Below, in pieces: positions 16,071 to 24,182 of a DNA stretch of 64,000 bases. This DNA comes from Candidatus Binatia bacterium (GTDB lineage: Bacteria > Desulfobacterota > Binatia > Bin18): assembly GCA_022826945.1 (NCBI GenBank), contig JAJDTY010000064.1, positions 1 to 64,000 of the forward strand. The letters are read 5' to 3'. Under the pieces are notes generated by a model. That model made no database searches. It worked only from the letters and a program-made list of their open reading frames with translations, and had not been told where the DNA came from. The position numbers were made by a program, and so were the translations under genes. Position 1 is the stretch's first letter. Each line of letters opens with the position of its first letter.

Positions 16071-17609
16071 ATGGCAGACGAGACAGTCCAGACCGAGCTG
16101 TCCGAACGGGCATGCGGCTGGCTCAAATACCTGTACCGCAAGGCCATGGTGGACGACGACTGGTCCAAAGACGGTCGGCCATCTGACATGTGGGACGATA
16201 AAAGCCTACCCCCCATGGGGAATTTTCATCGCTTCGATGCCGTAGACTCGTCCTACGCGGTCGCCATGATGAGCGACATCACGCCAGCCTGGCGCGAGGT
16301 GTACGGCAAGATTCTGGAAAGCCTGGTTGACCGCATTACCGACTACTGGGGAACCTATGACTGGTCCGAGCAGATCGGCCCCGACCCGCAGCGCGAGCAC
16401 TATCCAGACGAGTTTTTCCCCTTGCTCATTCCCAACGAGCTCCGCGGGAAATATGACACGCCGGGCTGGGCCGCCAACGGGGTTGAGCCGTGGGGCTATG
16501 AGCCCGACCCGATCAAGGCTGCCGGGGCGATTTACTATAAAGGCTTTCTGTCGTTGACCATGGGCCTACACCTGTATGTGTCGGGTGACCGGAAATATAA
16601 CGACGGCTTCTCGGTGGTGAATAATGGCGAGCACACCTTTCACTACACCCACACCAGCATGAACAAGTACATCAGCGATCAGTGGTGTGGCAGACCCGAA
16701 GGCTCGCATTGAGAGAACACCAAAGTGTGGCCGCTGTGACTCACGGTCACCAGCCTCGGTCTGAGGCTTTACGACATCTTCTATAACGGCAATACGTTCC
16801 GCGCGTTTGAGCAGTGGTACGAATACGCCAAGCAAAACTATATTGCCCCGTCCGAGGACCCGCTCCTGCCCGAGTGGGTGACCATCTATTACGACCCGTT
16901 GATTGATTACAATAATACCCTGCCCGCCGTCTTTAGCTGGATTATGTGGGGGTTTTACCTATTGCCGAACGACCGGGCCATGGCCACCCGTTTTTATGAG
17001 ACCGTCAAGCGGGACTATCTGGTCGAGAAACCGGACGGTACAGCGTATATAACCTTCGCGCCCGGTGCGACCGAGGATCATCCGTATATGACAGTCCGCG
17101 CTCTGAGTCTGGCCCACGACCTGGGTGACACGGAGACGGTCAGAAAAATACGTGCCCATGTCGAGGCCAACTACGAGCCAACCTGGGATCGGGACACGGG
17201 CGAGTTCTATTATGGCTTTGGACTGAACGAGCCCTATCCGCGCGGGCAGTATAACGCCAATCTGATGGTGACCGAGGTCGGCGGCCCGGGTGCGTGGTCA
17301 CGCATCTATACCGAGCCGAACCTGGAGAAGTTCGACCAGCCCACCGTGTACGGGGTGGACTTTCCTCACATGGGTTTGTCGCAGGCCTATTACGACCGGG
17401 AGAAGAAAACCCTGGTCTTACGAACCTATACGGCTGACCCGGCCGCCCAGGGACGACCGACCAGCTTCCGCGTCAAGAACTTGGAGCGGCCGAGTACCTG
17501 TCGGGTGCTCATGGATGGTCAGGCGTGGGACAATTGGATTGTACAGGATGGCGAGATTGAAGTCTCAACCGAGATCGACATACACGCGTTCCAGATTACT
17601 GAAACGTGA
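16071..17609 (+). CDS. Putative double-selenocysteine linalool dehydratase/isomerase-like protein
   Basis: One uninterrupted frame of 512 codons, except for TGA at 16710-16712 (codon 214) and 16737-16739 (codon 223). Sequence on both sides is continuous family homology: DPIKAAGAIYYKGFLSLTMG before, then LTVTSLGLRLYD, DYNNTLPAVFSWIMWG and NANLMVTEVGGPGAW after. It resembles linalool dehydratase/isomerase (alpha/alpha barrel), which adds or removes water from an allylic alcohol. That enzyme uses two cysteines spaced C-x8-C in its active site (C171 and C180 in Castellaniella). The two TGA codons have exactly this x8 spacing, with E directly after the first and LxLYD after the second, as in the cysteine forms. 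I read both as selenocysteine. The histidine of the family's YKGHL motif is Phe here. Promoter and RBS are good; DUF169 follows. Alternative: a twice-mutated pseudogene. Confidence 0.8.
16721..16738 (+). promoter_or_regulatory. Weaker SECIS candidate for the first TGA
   Basis: CAAAGTG (16721-16727) can pair with CGCTGTG (16732-16738) with one A-G mismatch and one G-T wobble, leaving the loop TGGC (16728-16731) with G in its second position. The loop G is 16 bases after the TGA at 16710-16712, at the lower limit of the bacterial range. It overlaps the second TGA, so the two hairpins could not both form ahead of one ribosome. An alternative stem, TGAC-TCACG-GTCA around 16737-16749, is also possible. 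The evidence is weak. Confidence 0.35.
16740..16768 (+). promoter_or_regulatory. Bacterial SECIS-like hairpin for the second TGA
   Basis: AGCCTC (16752-16757) pairs perfectly with GAGGCT (16763-16768) around the loop GGTCT (16758-16762). Eighteen bases separate the TGA at 16737-16739 from the first loop G. From memory, the E. coli fdhF SECIS also has a GGUCU apical loop 18 bases after its UGA, contacted by SelB. The position falls within the 16-37-base window used in bacterial SECIS models. It overlaps codons for conserved residues, as bacterial SECIS elements do. Confidence 0.75.
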
Positions 17610-17639
17610 GACCGTTTGCTCTCCGAAGGAGGGAATGCC

Positions 17640-18359
17640 ATGACCACAGCGGATTGGAACAGCTTAGCCGAGCGCCTCACCAAGGTGCTGCGCCCGGTGG
17701 CCGCGCCGCTGGCGATTACCTTTAGCCCGGCCCGGCCGGAAAACATTCCAGCCTTTGACGAGCCGCTGGCCGAACCAACGCCGGATGGGCGGACCGGGCG
17801 GGTGCCCGCCGGCTGTGTGTTCTGGATCAAGGCCGGGGAGCGCACCTTCAGTACGATTGCCGAAGACCACGGCAACTGTAGCGTGGGCAGTCTCACCCAC
17901 GGTTTCAAAACCTTGGAAGAGGCTGCGCAGGGCGAAGACGTGGCGACCTTGCTGGACAGCGGCTGGGTGGCGGAGGAGGTCTTCCCTCATATTCCAACGG
18001 TAGCGGACAAGCCTGGGGCCGTTACCTATGGCATTCTGGCGGAAACGCCGATTGATCCTGACGTCGTGCTGCTCCGTATCAACCCACACGCCGCCATGGT
18101 GCTCTCGGACGCCCTGCCCGATCTCAAGATCGAGGGTAAGCCGCAGTGTCATATCGTGGCCATGGCGAAAGACGGCCAGGTCGCAGTGAGTGTCGGCTGC
18201 GCGCTGAGTCGGGCGCGTACCGGCATGCAGGCCACCGAGATGACGTGCGCCATTCCCGCTCGCCGTCTGGCCGAGGTTATCGACAAGGTGGAACGGACAT
18301 CACAGATCGATGCCATGGTGGCCCGCTACGCCGGAGAAGACGCCCGCCGCTTTCAGTAA
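17640..18359 (+). CDS. DUF169 family protein
   Basis: A 239-residue DUF169 protein of unknown biochemical role. The family pattern is visible: PLAITFSPARPENIP near the start, then GCVFWIKAGERTFSTIAEDHGNCSVG with conserved cysteines, VVLLRINPHAAMVLSDAL and the Cys-rich CALSRARTGMQATEMTCAIPARRLAEV. The cysteines suggest metal or thiol chemistry, but this is inference. The ATG follows GAAGGAGGG. It begins 30 bases after the two-TGA gene in the same direction, so the two are probably cotranscribed. Its last approximately 90 bases have a decayed direct-repeat copy at 12598-12688. Confidence 0.88.
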   Translation: MTTADWNSLAERLTKVLRPVAAPLAITFSPARPENIPAFDEPLAEPTPDGRTGRVPAGCVFWIKAGERTFSTIAEDHGNCSVGSLTHGFKTLEEAAQGEDVATLLDSGWVAEEVFPHIPTVADKPGAVTYGILAETPIDPDVVLLRINPHAAMVLSDALPDLKIEGKPQCHIVAMAKDGQVAVSVGCALSRARTGMQATEMTCAIPARRLAEVIDKVERTSQIDAMVARYAGEDARRFQ

Positions 18360-18419
18360 GCGGCCGATATGTCAACTGAGGTAGCCTCGGTAAGCACGTC
18401 ACAGGTTTCTCGGATGGCT

Positions 18420-19367
18420 TCAGCGGATCGCGACAGGATTGACAATCGTCTGTACCGCCCCGGCCATGCGTGGCACGCCGAGCACAAACATGAACTCGTA
18501 GGCCGCATCTGTGGCCAGTGCGGCCGTGTTCATGTTCTCGAGGATATAGGTACCGTTCTTGGCCAATAGCTCCTGGTGAACCGGAAAGCGCTCGGCATCC
18601 TTCTCGAACGGGATGGCCTCCAGTGCCCAAGTGTCCGCCCCGACCGCAACAACACCCTTCCCGGCCAAGTAGCGCGCGCCCTCGACGCCAATGCCCGGTT
18701 CGGGAAAGCCGATCTTCGGCTCGCCCTCACCCATCTGCGCGAATTGTTTCAGCCAGCCAGTGTGGAACAGCACCACATCACCTTCCCGGATTTCTATACC
18801 TTGTCTCTTCGCGACCTCGTCGATCTCCTTGCTGTTGAAGGCCGTACCGTTAGGCACGATGTCGACCGCATAGTATTTCGTCATATCCAGCAACACGCCG
18901 CGCGCCACGATCGGTGGGATGTTCTCCACGCCGAACTTCTTGATACCCGTGAGCGAGAGGAAGTCCTGAGTCTTCCAGCCGTTGTAATGCACGTGATCGA
19001 TACCGACGTGACCGAACCCGTCGATTTGACTGCCGACCCCGAGCCAGGTAACGGCCAAGTCGTCGGTGGTGGTAAGCTCGTTCGGTCCCCCCAGCACGGT
19101 ATCCCAGACGTACACCTTGTAGTGGCGGGGCGGGTAGGCCGGCGTGTCGGGACCGGTCACCATCCCGAGCGCGTACGTCTTGCCGGTTTTGACCAGACTG
19201 GCCGCGAGCTTCACGCGTTCAGGCGTGATGTAGTTCGCGCTTCCGATCTCGTCCTCCGGTCCCCACTTCGATTGCGTCCACTCTTGTCCGGCGGCCGGAG
19301 AACCCCATACGAGGACGGCCGTCAGCAGTGCTCCGAACAATACCAGTCGAGATTGTCGCTTGCTCAT
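18420..19367 (-). CDS. Secreted cyclase-family metal-dependent hydrolase
   Basis: A 315-residue cyclase (kynurenine-formamidase-like) protein with a Sec signal peptide: basic MSKRQSR, a hydrophobic core LVLFGALLTAVLVW, then a cleavage region near AAG-QE (about 27). The metal site GSQIDGFGHVG is a variant of the usual HxGTHxDxPxH motif. GDVVLFHTGW and VGADTWALE are other family motifs. Members hydrolyse amides or cyclic esters; this one would act in the periplasm. It faces the DUF169 gene convergently. Its G/C-ending codon preference resembles that of the RidA and OYE genes, hinting at common origin. Confidence 0.87.
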   Translation of the reverse strand: MSKRQSRLVLFGALLTAVLVWGSPAAGQEWTQSKWGPEDEIGSANYITPERVKLAASLVKTGKTYALGMVTGPDTPAYPPRHYKVYVWDTVLGGPNELTTTDDLAVTWLGVGSQIDGFGHVGIDHVHYNGWKTQDFLSLTGIKKFGVENIPPIVARGVLLDMTKYYAVDIVPNGTAFNSKEIDEVAKRQGIEIREGDVVLFHTGWLKQFAQMGEGEPKIGFPEPGIGVEGARYLAGKGVVAVGADTWALEAIPFEKDAERFPVHQELLAKNGTYILENMNTAALATDAAYEFMFVLGVPRMAGAVQTIVNPVAIR

Positions 19368-19396
19368 GCGCTCACTCCTCTACGCAACCTGTATAC

Positions 19397-19425
19397 GACG
19401 CACCCTAAAGGTGACGCACCCTAAA
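19397..19425 (+). repeat. Two tandem copies of a 13-base unit
   Basis: GACGCACCCTAAA occurs at 19397-19409 and 19413-19425, a 16-base period, in the 216-base gap between the divergent cyclase and LLM genes. It could be a pair of direct-repeat protein-binding sites controlling either gene. No function can be assigned. Confidence 0.6.
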
Positions 19426-19583
19426 TGTAAAGCTTGGACTACTCTTCGATCTTGCAAGATAGTTTTCAGTATCCGCGTGACAGCGGATCGCCAGCTATCT
19501 TTCTTTTTTCACCTGCGCTATGCTGCCGGGCTTCTGAGGACGAGCGTTAGAAGATTGCTACTACCCGAAGGAGGACACACAGC

Positions 19584-20678
19584 ATGACACAACTCGATTC
19601 GCCGATGCAGATCGGCATGGCTACGATCTGTCAAAACCCGGCTCAGAAGATCTCGGACTATGAGGTCTACAAGAATGAGCTTCGGCTGGCCGATTTGGCC
19701 GAGCCGCTGGGCTTTGATTCAATTTGGAGCGTTGAGCACCACTTTACCGATTACACCATGGTACCCGATGTCCTTCAGTTCCTGACCTATATGGCCGGCC
19801 GGACCAAGACAGTCAAACTCGGCTCGATGGTCGTCGTGCTGCCCTGGCACGATCCCATGCGGGCGGCGGAAGAAATCGCGATGTTGGACGATATGTGCGA
19901 CGGGCGGCTGATTCTCGGACTTGGCCGTGGCGCCGGACAGGTCGAGTTCGAGGGCTTCCGGCTCGATATGGGCGAGTCGCGCGAACGCTTTGTTGAGGCC
20001 GCGGATATGGTTCTGACCGGACTTGAGCAGGGCTATTGCGAGTATCAGGGCCAGTATTACACCCAGCCCAAGAAAGACATTCGTCCCAAGCCGTTCAAAT
20101 CTTTTAAGGGCCGGACGTATGCCGCCGCGGTGTCACCCGAGTCGTCCGATATCATGGCTCGTCTGGGTGTCGGCATCCTGATCATTCCCCAGAAGCCGTG
20201 GGAAGACGTAGCGGTAGAATTGGACACGTACCGGACGGTCTATCGTGAGGCCAACGGGACCGAGGCACCGGCGCCGATCGCCGGCGGCTGGGTCTTCTGC
20301 GATAAGGATGCCGGCTGCGCTGAAGAGATGGCCCGGCGCTACATCGGTGCCTACTGGCAATCGGCCATGAAGCACTACAATTTTGGTGGGGACCATTTCG
20401 CCAAGACCAAGGGCTACGAATACTACGGCAAGATGTCTGAGGCCATGGGCAGTGTCGAAGGCGTAACTGACTTTTTCCTCAACCTCCAGGTCTGGGGCAC
20501 GCCGGACCAGTGTTTTGAAAAAGTCCTGGAGATCCGTTCCAAGATCGGCTGCGACGCCTTCACCGGCGTGTTTAGCTATGGCGGCATGCCGTATGAGGAC
20601 AGCGAGCAAAGCATGCGGCTGTTCGCGGCCGAGGTCATGCCGCGCTTGCAGCAGTTGAACCAAAAAGCGGTCGCCTAA
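19584..20678 (+). CDS. LLM class flavin-dependent oxidoreductase
   Basis: A 364-residue bacterial-luciferase-like barrel. Recognisable are FDSIWSVEHHFTDYTMVPDVL, VKLGSMVVVLPWHDPMRAAEEIAMLDDM, GRLILGLGRGAGQVEFEGF and a C-terminal MRLFAAEVMPRLQ. The acidic -VEHHF- motif and length fit the FMN-dependent alkanal-monooxygenase-like subgroup. Substrate is unknown. The ATG has GAAGGAGG eight bases upstream. It is apparently monocistronic, and its stop overlaps the end of the opposing higA frame by four bases. Confidence 0.9.
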   Translation: MTQLDSPMQIGMATICQNPAQKISDYEVYKNELRLADLAEPLGFDSIWSVEHHFTDYTMVPDVLQFLTYMAGRTKTVKLGSMVVVLPWHDPMRAAEEIAMLDDMCDGRLILGLGRGAGQVEFEGFRLDMGESRERFVEAADMVLTGLEQGYCEYQGQYYTQPKKDIRPKPFKSFKGRTYAAAVSPESSDIMARLGVGILIIPQKPWEDVAVELDTYRTVYREANGTEAPAPIAGGWVFCDKDAGCAEEMARRYIGAYWQSAMKHYNFGGDHFAKTKGYEYYGKMSEAMGSVEGVTDFFLNLQVWGTPDQCFEKVLEIRSKIGCDAFTGVFSYGGMPYEDSEQSMRLFAAEVMPRLQQLNQKAVA

Positions 20679-21049
20679 GCCGTCCTTCCGTTCTTTCGGC
20701 TCCTGCCCATATCACTGGGCGGGAGTCGATCCCTTCCCTCTCGATCCCTACTGTCCCGCCGCTGATCGTGGCTCGTAGCGCTCGACCTCGATTTTATCTT
20801 CACGCGCTTGCGCTTGCGCAACATCGTAAGCAGCTGTAAGCGTATCCATGTCTCCGTTGTAGAACCAAAAGCTTTTGCCAGCCGAACTGTCATATCGGTA
20901 GACATACGGGCACGGCAATTCACCAAGTTCGCAAGTGCCTGGCGACTGACGCCAAGCACCTTTGCGCCTTCGGTGACGTTCAATCCAAACGGCTCCAGAC
21001 AGGACATCCGGACCACCTTGCCGGGACGCGGCGGGTTCTTCATCGGCAC
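20675..21049 (-). CDS. HigA-type antitoxin with frameshifted C-terminus
   Basis: Residues 1-78 match HigA antitoxins: MPMKNPPRPGKVV, then a helix-turn-helix ALGVSRQALANLVNCRARMS and TETWIRLQ. After RLQ the expected tail is found in another frame (YDVAQAQAREDKIEVERYEP, stop at 20748-20750), so one base, probably a G, has been lost near 20828. The present frame instead adds 46 low-similarity basic residues. The DNA-binding part could still work. No HigB toxin lies upstream, where it would be expected; a Phd-like antitoxin gene is there instead. Confidence 0.75.
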   Translation of the reverse strand: MPMKNPPRPGKVVRMSCLEPFGLNVTEGAKVLGVSRQALANLVNCRARMSTDMTVRLAKAFGSTTETWIRLQLLTMLRKRKRVKIKSRSSATSHDQRRDSRDREGRDRLPPSDMGRSRKNGRTA

Positions 21050-21087
21050 GGTAGCCCTCCTTTCAGTTAAACGAGAGCCCCATCACC

Positions 21088-21312
21088 TTAAACGCCTCTC
21101 TTGCGTGACTCACCAACGGCGTCCAGGATATCCGCCGTGGTGGCCCGCGTCTTGACTCCCGATACATCAAACGGTGATCTAGGTACGTTTTTTTTGACTT
21201 TGAGAGAAAAAACGCTGCCGTCTCGTCTGCGAATTTCCACTTCTTCTTTTTGCGCAAGAATCAAAAGTTGAGCGAGATTCTGGCGCGCTTCCGAGTAGGT
21301 AAATGTCTTCAT
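21088..21312 (-). CDS. Phd/YefM-like antitoxin
   Basis: A 74-residue protein of the prevent-host-death type. The N-terminal MKTFTYSEARQNLAQLLILA and strand EEVEIRRRDGSVFSL are characteristic of the DNA-binding half. The rest (SPFDVSGVKTRATTADILDAV) would be the flexible toxin-binding segment. No Doc, YoeB or PIN toxin follows it; the next gene is the damaged higA, 38 bases on. It is an orphan antitoxin or the relic of a lost module. Confidence 0.75.
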   Translation of the reverse strand: MKTFTYSEARQNLAQLLILAQKEEVEIRRRDGSVFSLKVKKNVPRSPFDVSGVKTRATTADILDAVGESRKRGV

Positions 21313-21388
21313 GGGTACTCACTCTAATAGGCTCGGTCGCTGGAGCAGTGAACTTTCGAGCCGTCGTCTTGGAATTCACCACATACGG

Positions 21389-21419
21389 CGAGACCCCGAG
21401 GAAGTACCCCGGGGTCTCG
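21389..21419. repeat. Perfect 10-bp inverted repeat (terminator-like or palindromic repeat)
   Basis: CGAGACCCCG (21389-21398) pairs with CGGGGTCTCG (21410-21419) across 11 bases. No T-run follows on either strand, so a simple intrinsic terminator is doubtful. A shorter related hairpin with GGGGCGAGACCCC is at 7073-7087. The gap 21313-21483 otherwise holds nothing I can identify. Confidence 0.7.
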
Positions 21420-21483
21420 TATGAATTGATGGGTCAGATCAAAGATGTGGCTCAGGTCAACATCGCCTTACCCGACACCCCAA

Positions 21484-22206
21484 CTATTCCGGAACCGGGC
21501 GGGCACGTTGGTTGTAGAGCATTTTACGCAGTTGGTCTTTCTCTTCCTGTGAGAGCTTGGTGACGTCGAATCCGAGGTCGCTGCCGACGGCCATGCCTTT
21601 TTTGACGCCCTCGCGTTCCGAGAGTTCCTCAAACCAGCGCTTGAAGTATTTGAACTCGTTGATGTCCTGGCCCTGGGACTCCCAGTTGACCGTCCAGGGA
21701 TAACAGATCATATCGGCAATGGTGTATTCGTTCCCGGCCAGATAGGGCTGCCGGTATAACTGATTGTTCATCACGCCGAACAGACGGTTGACCTCATCCG
21801 TAAAGCGTCGGACCGCGTAGGTCTGATCGCCCTGGTCGTCGCCCAAGCGGCGAAAATGACCGCACTCGCCACTCTTGGGGCCCTGGTTGGCCATCTGCCA
21901 CATCAGCCACTGATTGACATCGTAACGAACGCGAACATCCTGGGGATAAAACCGTCCGGCCTTCTCGGCGATATACATCATCATCGCCCCGGACTCGAAA
22001 ATGCTGATCGGCTCTCCCCCGCCGAGCGGCTCGTGGTCCACCAGGGCCGGCATCCGGTTATTGGGGCAGATGCTGAGAAACTCGTCCGTGAACTGATCCC
22101 CCTGGGCGATATTGCACGGAATCATATTGTACGGCATGCCGCACTCTTCCAGCAGAATGGTGACTTTCTTGCCGTTCGGGGTGGGCCAGTAGTGTAAATC
22201 GATCAT
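21484..22206 (-). CDS. Glutathione S-transferase family protein (YfcG/YghU-like)
   Basis: A 240-residue GST. The thioredoxin-like N-terminal domain begins IDLHYWPTPNGKKVTILLEE, with NNRMPALVDHEP (cis-Pro) and SIFESGAMMMYIAEK, the glutathione-binding ES motif. The helical C-terminal domain has QWLMWQMANQGPKSG and LAGNEYTIADMICYPW. These match the Nu-class disulfide-reductase GSTs, in which backbone groups and a Thr/Asn replace the catalytic Tyr. It could conjugate or reduce electrophiles from the surrounding oxygenase pathways. It is 28 bases downstream of an F420-type LLM gene in the same direction. Confidence 0.92.
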   Translation of the reverse strand: MIDLHYWPTPNGKKVTILLEECGMPYNMIPCNIAQGDQFTDEFLSICPNNRMPALVDHEPLGGGEPISIFESGAMMMYIAEKAGRFYPQDVRVRYDVNQWLMWQMANQGPKSGECGHFRRLGDDQGDQTYAVRRFTDEVNRLFGVMNNQLYRQPYLAGNEYTIADMICYPWTVNWESQGQDINEFKYFKRWFEELSEREGVKKGMAVGSDLGFDVTKLSQEEKDQLRKMLYNQRARPVPE

Positions 22207-22234
22207 ACGTTCTTCCTCCTGACGGTTGATTCGT

Positions 22235-23080
22235 CTAGCTCATACTCGTCATAAACGCGGCGTACTTATCCAGAATCGGCAGGACTTTATCTCGGCTCTC
22301 GGACGGAACAGCGAAGATCGAGCGTTCGATCCCCAGTTCCTCATACTGGTTGATAACCGCTTCCTCTGCCGGGGCCATAAAAGCGGAGACGGCCAGGTCC
22401 GAGGCCTGACGGCCGAACTTTTCGGCGCGCGCGTGCATATCGCCGATCCAACCCTTGAGGTCGGGAATTCGTGGCCCAATCGGAATCCAGCCGTCGCAGT
22501 AGTTGGCGACCCGATTCAAACCGCCCGGGGTGTGAGCGCCTAACAGAATGGGGGGATGGGGTTTCTGCAACGGTTTGGGATAGGACCAGATCGGATCGAA
22601 GTTGACAAACTCCCCGTGGTACTCGGCTTCCTCCTCCGTCCAGATCGCCTTCATGGCCTCGATTTTTTCTCTCAGAATCTTCCAGCGGCGGTCGAAGGGA
22701 GTACCGTGGTTTTCCATTTCTTCGGCATTCCAGCCGCCGCCGATCCCGAACAGCAGGCGACCGTTCGAGAGCTGGTCTACCGTGGCCACTTCCTTGGCCA
22801 GCTTAATGGGGTCGTGCTCCTGCACCAGGCAGATACCGCTGCCGACTTTGAGCGTTGTCGTGGCGGCCGCGGCAGCCATCAGGGACGCGAATAGATCGTG
22901 GGTATGCCAATAGTCTCGGGGTAACTCCCCGCCACCCGGCCACGGGCTGCGCCGGCTGGCCGGAATATGGGTGTGTTCCGGATACCAGACCGACTCAAAG
23001 CCACGGTCTTCACACTCTTTGGCAAAATCGTCAGGACGGATCGCGTAATCCGTGGCGAACATGACAACACCATATTTCAT
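22235..23080 (-). CDS. LLM class F420-dependent oxidoreductase
   Basis: A 281-residue luciferase-like protein of the actinobacterial-type F420-dependent subfamily. The N-terminus MKYGVVMFATDYAIRPDDFA and GFESVWYPEHTHIPASRRSP are characteristic, with LKVGSGICLVQEHDPIKLAKE and GRLLFGIGGGWNAEEMENHG forming the cofactor phosphate site. KPLQKPHPPILLG is the usual mid-barrel signature. It implies F420 in this organism. Substrate is unknown. The ATG is preceded by AAAAGGAGG. It probably forms a transcript with the GST gene. Confidence 0.92.
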   Translation of the reverse strand: MKYGVVMFATDYAIRPDDFAKECEDRGFESVWYPEHTHIPASRRSPWPGGGELPRDYWHTHDLFASLMAAAAATTTLKVGSGICLVQEHDPIKLAKEVATVDQLSNGRLLFGIGGGWNAEEMENHGTPFDRRWKILREKIEAMKAIWTEEEAEYHGEFVNFDPIWSYPKPLQKPHPPILLGAHTPGGLNRVANYCDGWIPIGPRIPDLKGWIGDMHARAEKFGRQASDLAVSAFMAPAEEAVINQYEELGIERSIFAVPSESRDKVLPILDKYAAFMTSMS

Positions 23081-23248
23081 GCTTTCCTCCTTTTATTAAA
23101 AGCTCTGTGCACTTCATGCGAATTCCACAGGGGAGTCAAGCTACAGCAGAGTTGTAGCCCGCGTGCACAACCGCCAGCCAGACTCGGGAACTGACGTCGA
23201 GGTCGATAACCATCCTCTTCACGCTCGGCAGCCTTATTCACCCCGATG

Positions 23249-24133
23249 TTACAAACTGCTGTACCAGTTGGCCAACTCGGTCCCGATGAGTTGTGGATTA
23301 TCCTCTTGGATGAAATGAATACCTGGCCCGATATCAACCACTTTGAGATTCGGTAGATGGTGCTGGCACCATTCCACGAGCGGGGCGGGGACAAGCGCCC
23401 CTGGAGTCGCGCAGAAGAGTAACTTGGGAAGCGAGGATTGCTGAAGCTGGCGGTTATACTCTTCCACCGCCGCCACCACATTGGCCGGCTCCCCGGCAAT
23501 CGGAATCTCATTCGGCCAGCGCCAGAGCGGCTTGCGGGTCGGCGGGTCGGTGTAGGGCGCTCGGTAATAGTCCATCTCGGCTTCCGTCAGGGTCCGGACA
23601 ACCGCACCGGGCAAGATCTGCTCGACGAACATATGATTATTCACAATCATGTCCCAGCCCACCTCCGGGGTCCGGAACGCCTGAAAGGTCTGTTTGAAAT
23701 CCTGGGGAAAGACATCCCAACTCGGGAGCGGCATCATAATCGCCTCCATGAAGGCCAGCGCTTTGATATTGGTCTCGTTGCGCATGGCGTAATGAAAGCC
23801 CAGGGCCGAACCCCAATCGTGGATGACCAAGGTGATGTTTTTTAAGTTCAGCTTCTCAATGAAGCCTTCCACATATTTGACATGATCAAAGAAAGAATAC
23901 TCCAGGTCTGGCTTGTCGGACTTCCCCATGCCGATCAGGTCCATGGCAAGACAGCGTCCGTGGGCATGAAGGTAGGGCATAATATTCCGCCACAGGTACG
24001 AGGAGGTCGGATTGCCGTGGAGAAATAAAATTGGGTCGCCGCTGCCTTCCTCTACGTAGTGAATCTGTGAACCCTGCACCTCCGCGTAGTGGGATGTATA
24101 GGGGAAATCCGCGGAAATGGTTTGAGTCTTCAT
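23249..24133 (-). CDS. Haloalkane dehalogenase (HLD-II type)
   Basis: A 294-residue alpha/beta hydrolase with the complete haloalkane dehalogenase apparatus: halide-binding N41 (FLHGNPTSSYLW) and W107, nucleophile D106 in IHDWGSALGFHYA, catalytic acid E130 in AFMEAI, and H273 in GPGIHFIQEDNP. This N/W plus Asp-His-Glu set defines subfamily II, with Rhodococcus DhaA almost residue-for-residue in numbering. It hydrolyses carbon-halogen bonds to an alcohol and halide in the cytosol. The start at 24133 gives a normal length; the longer frame is antisense noise. It lies 49 bases downstream of an SDR gene that could oxidise the alcohol. Confidence 0.93.
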   Translation of the reverse strand: MKTQTISADFPYTSHYAEVQGSQIHYVEEGSGDPILFLHGNPTSSYLWRNIMPYLHAHGRCLAMDLIGMGKSDKPDLEYSFFDHVKYVEGFIEKLNLKNITLVIHDWGSALGFHYAMRNETNIKALAFMEAIMMPLPSWDVFPQDFKQTFQAFRTPEVGWDMIVNNHMFVEQILPGAVVRTLTEAEMDYYRAPYTDPPTRKPLWRWPNEIPIAGEPANVVAAVEEYNRQLQQSSLPKLLFCATPGALVPAPLVEWCQHHLPNLKVVDIGPGIHFIQEDNPQLIGTELANWYSSL

Positions 24134-24182
24134 GGTGTGTTTCCTTTTGTGTACGGTCTCCGTTCCCGGATAGATGTCGGCT

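Noticed and set aside
16710..16739. Reading the TGA codons as tryptophan (alternative code)
   Set aside because: All other genes in the window use TGA as an ordinary stop, and the family has cysteine, not tryptophan, at this spacing.
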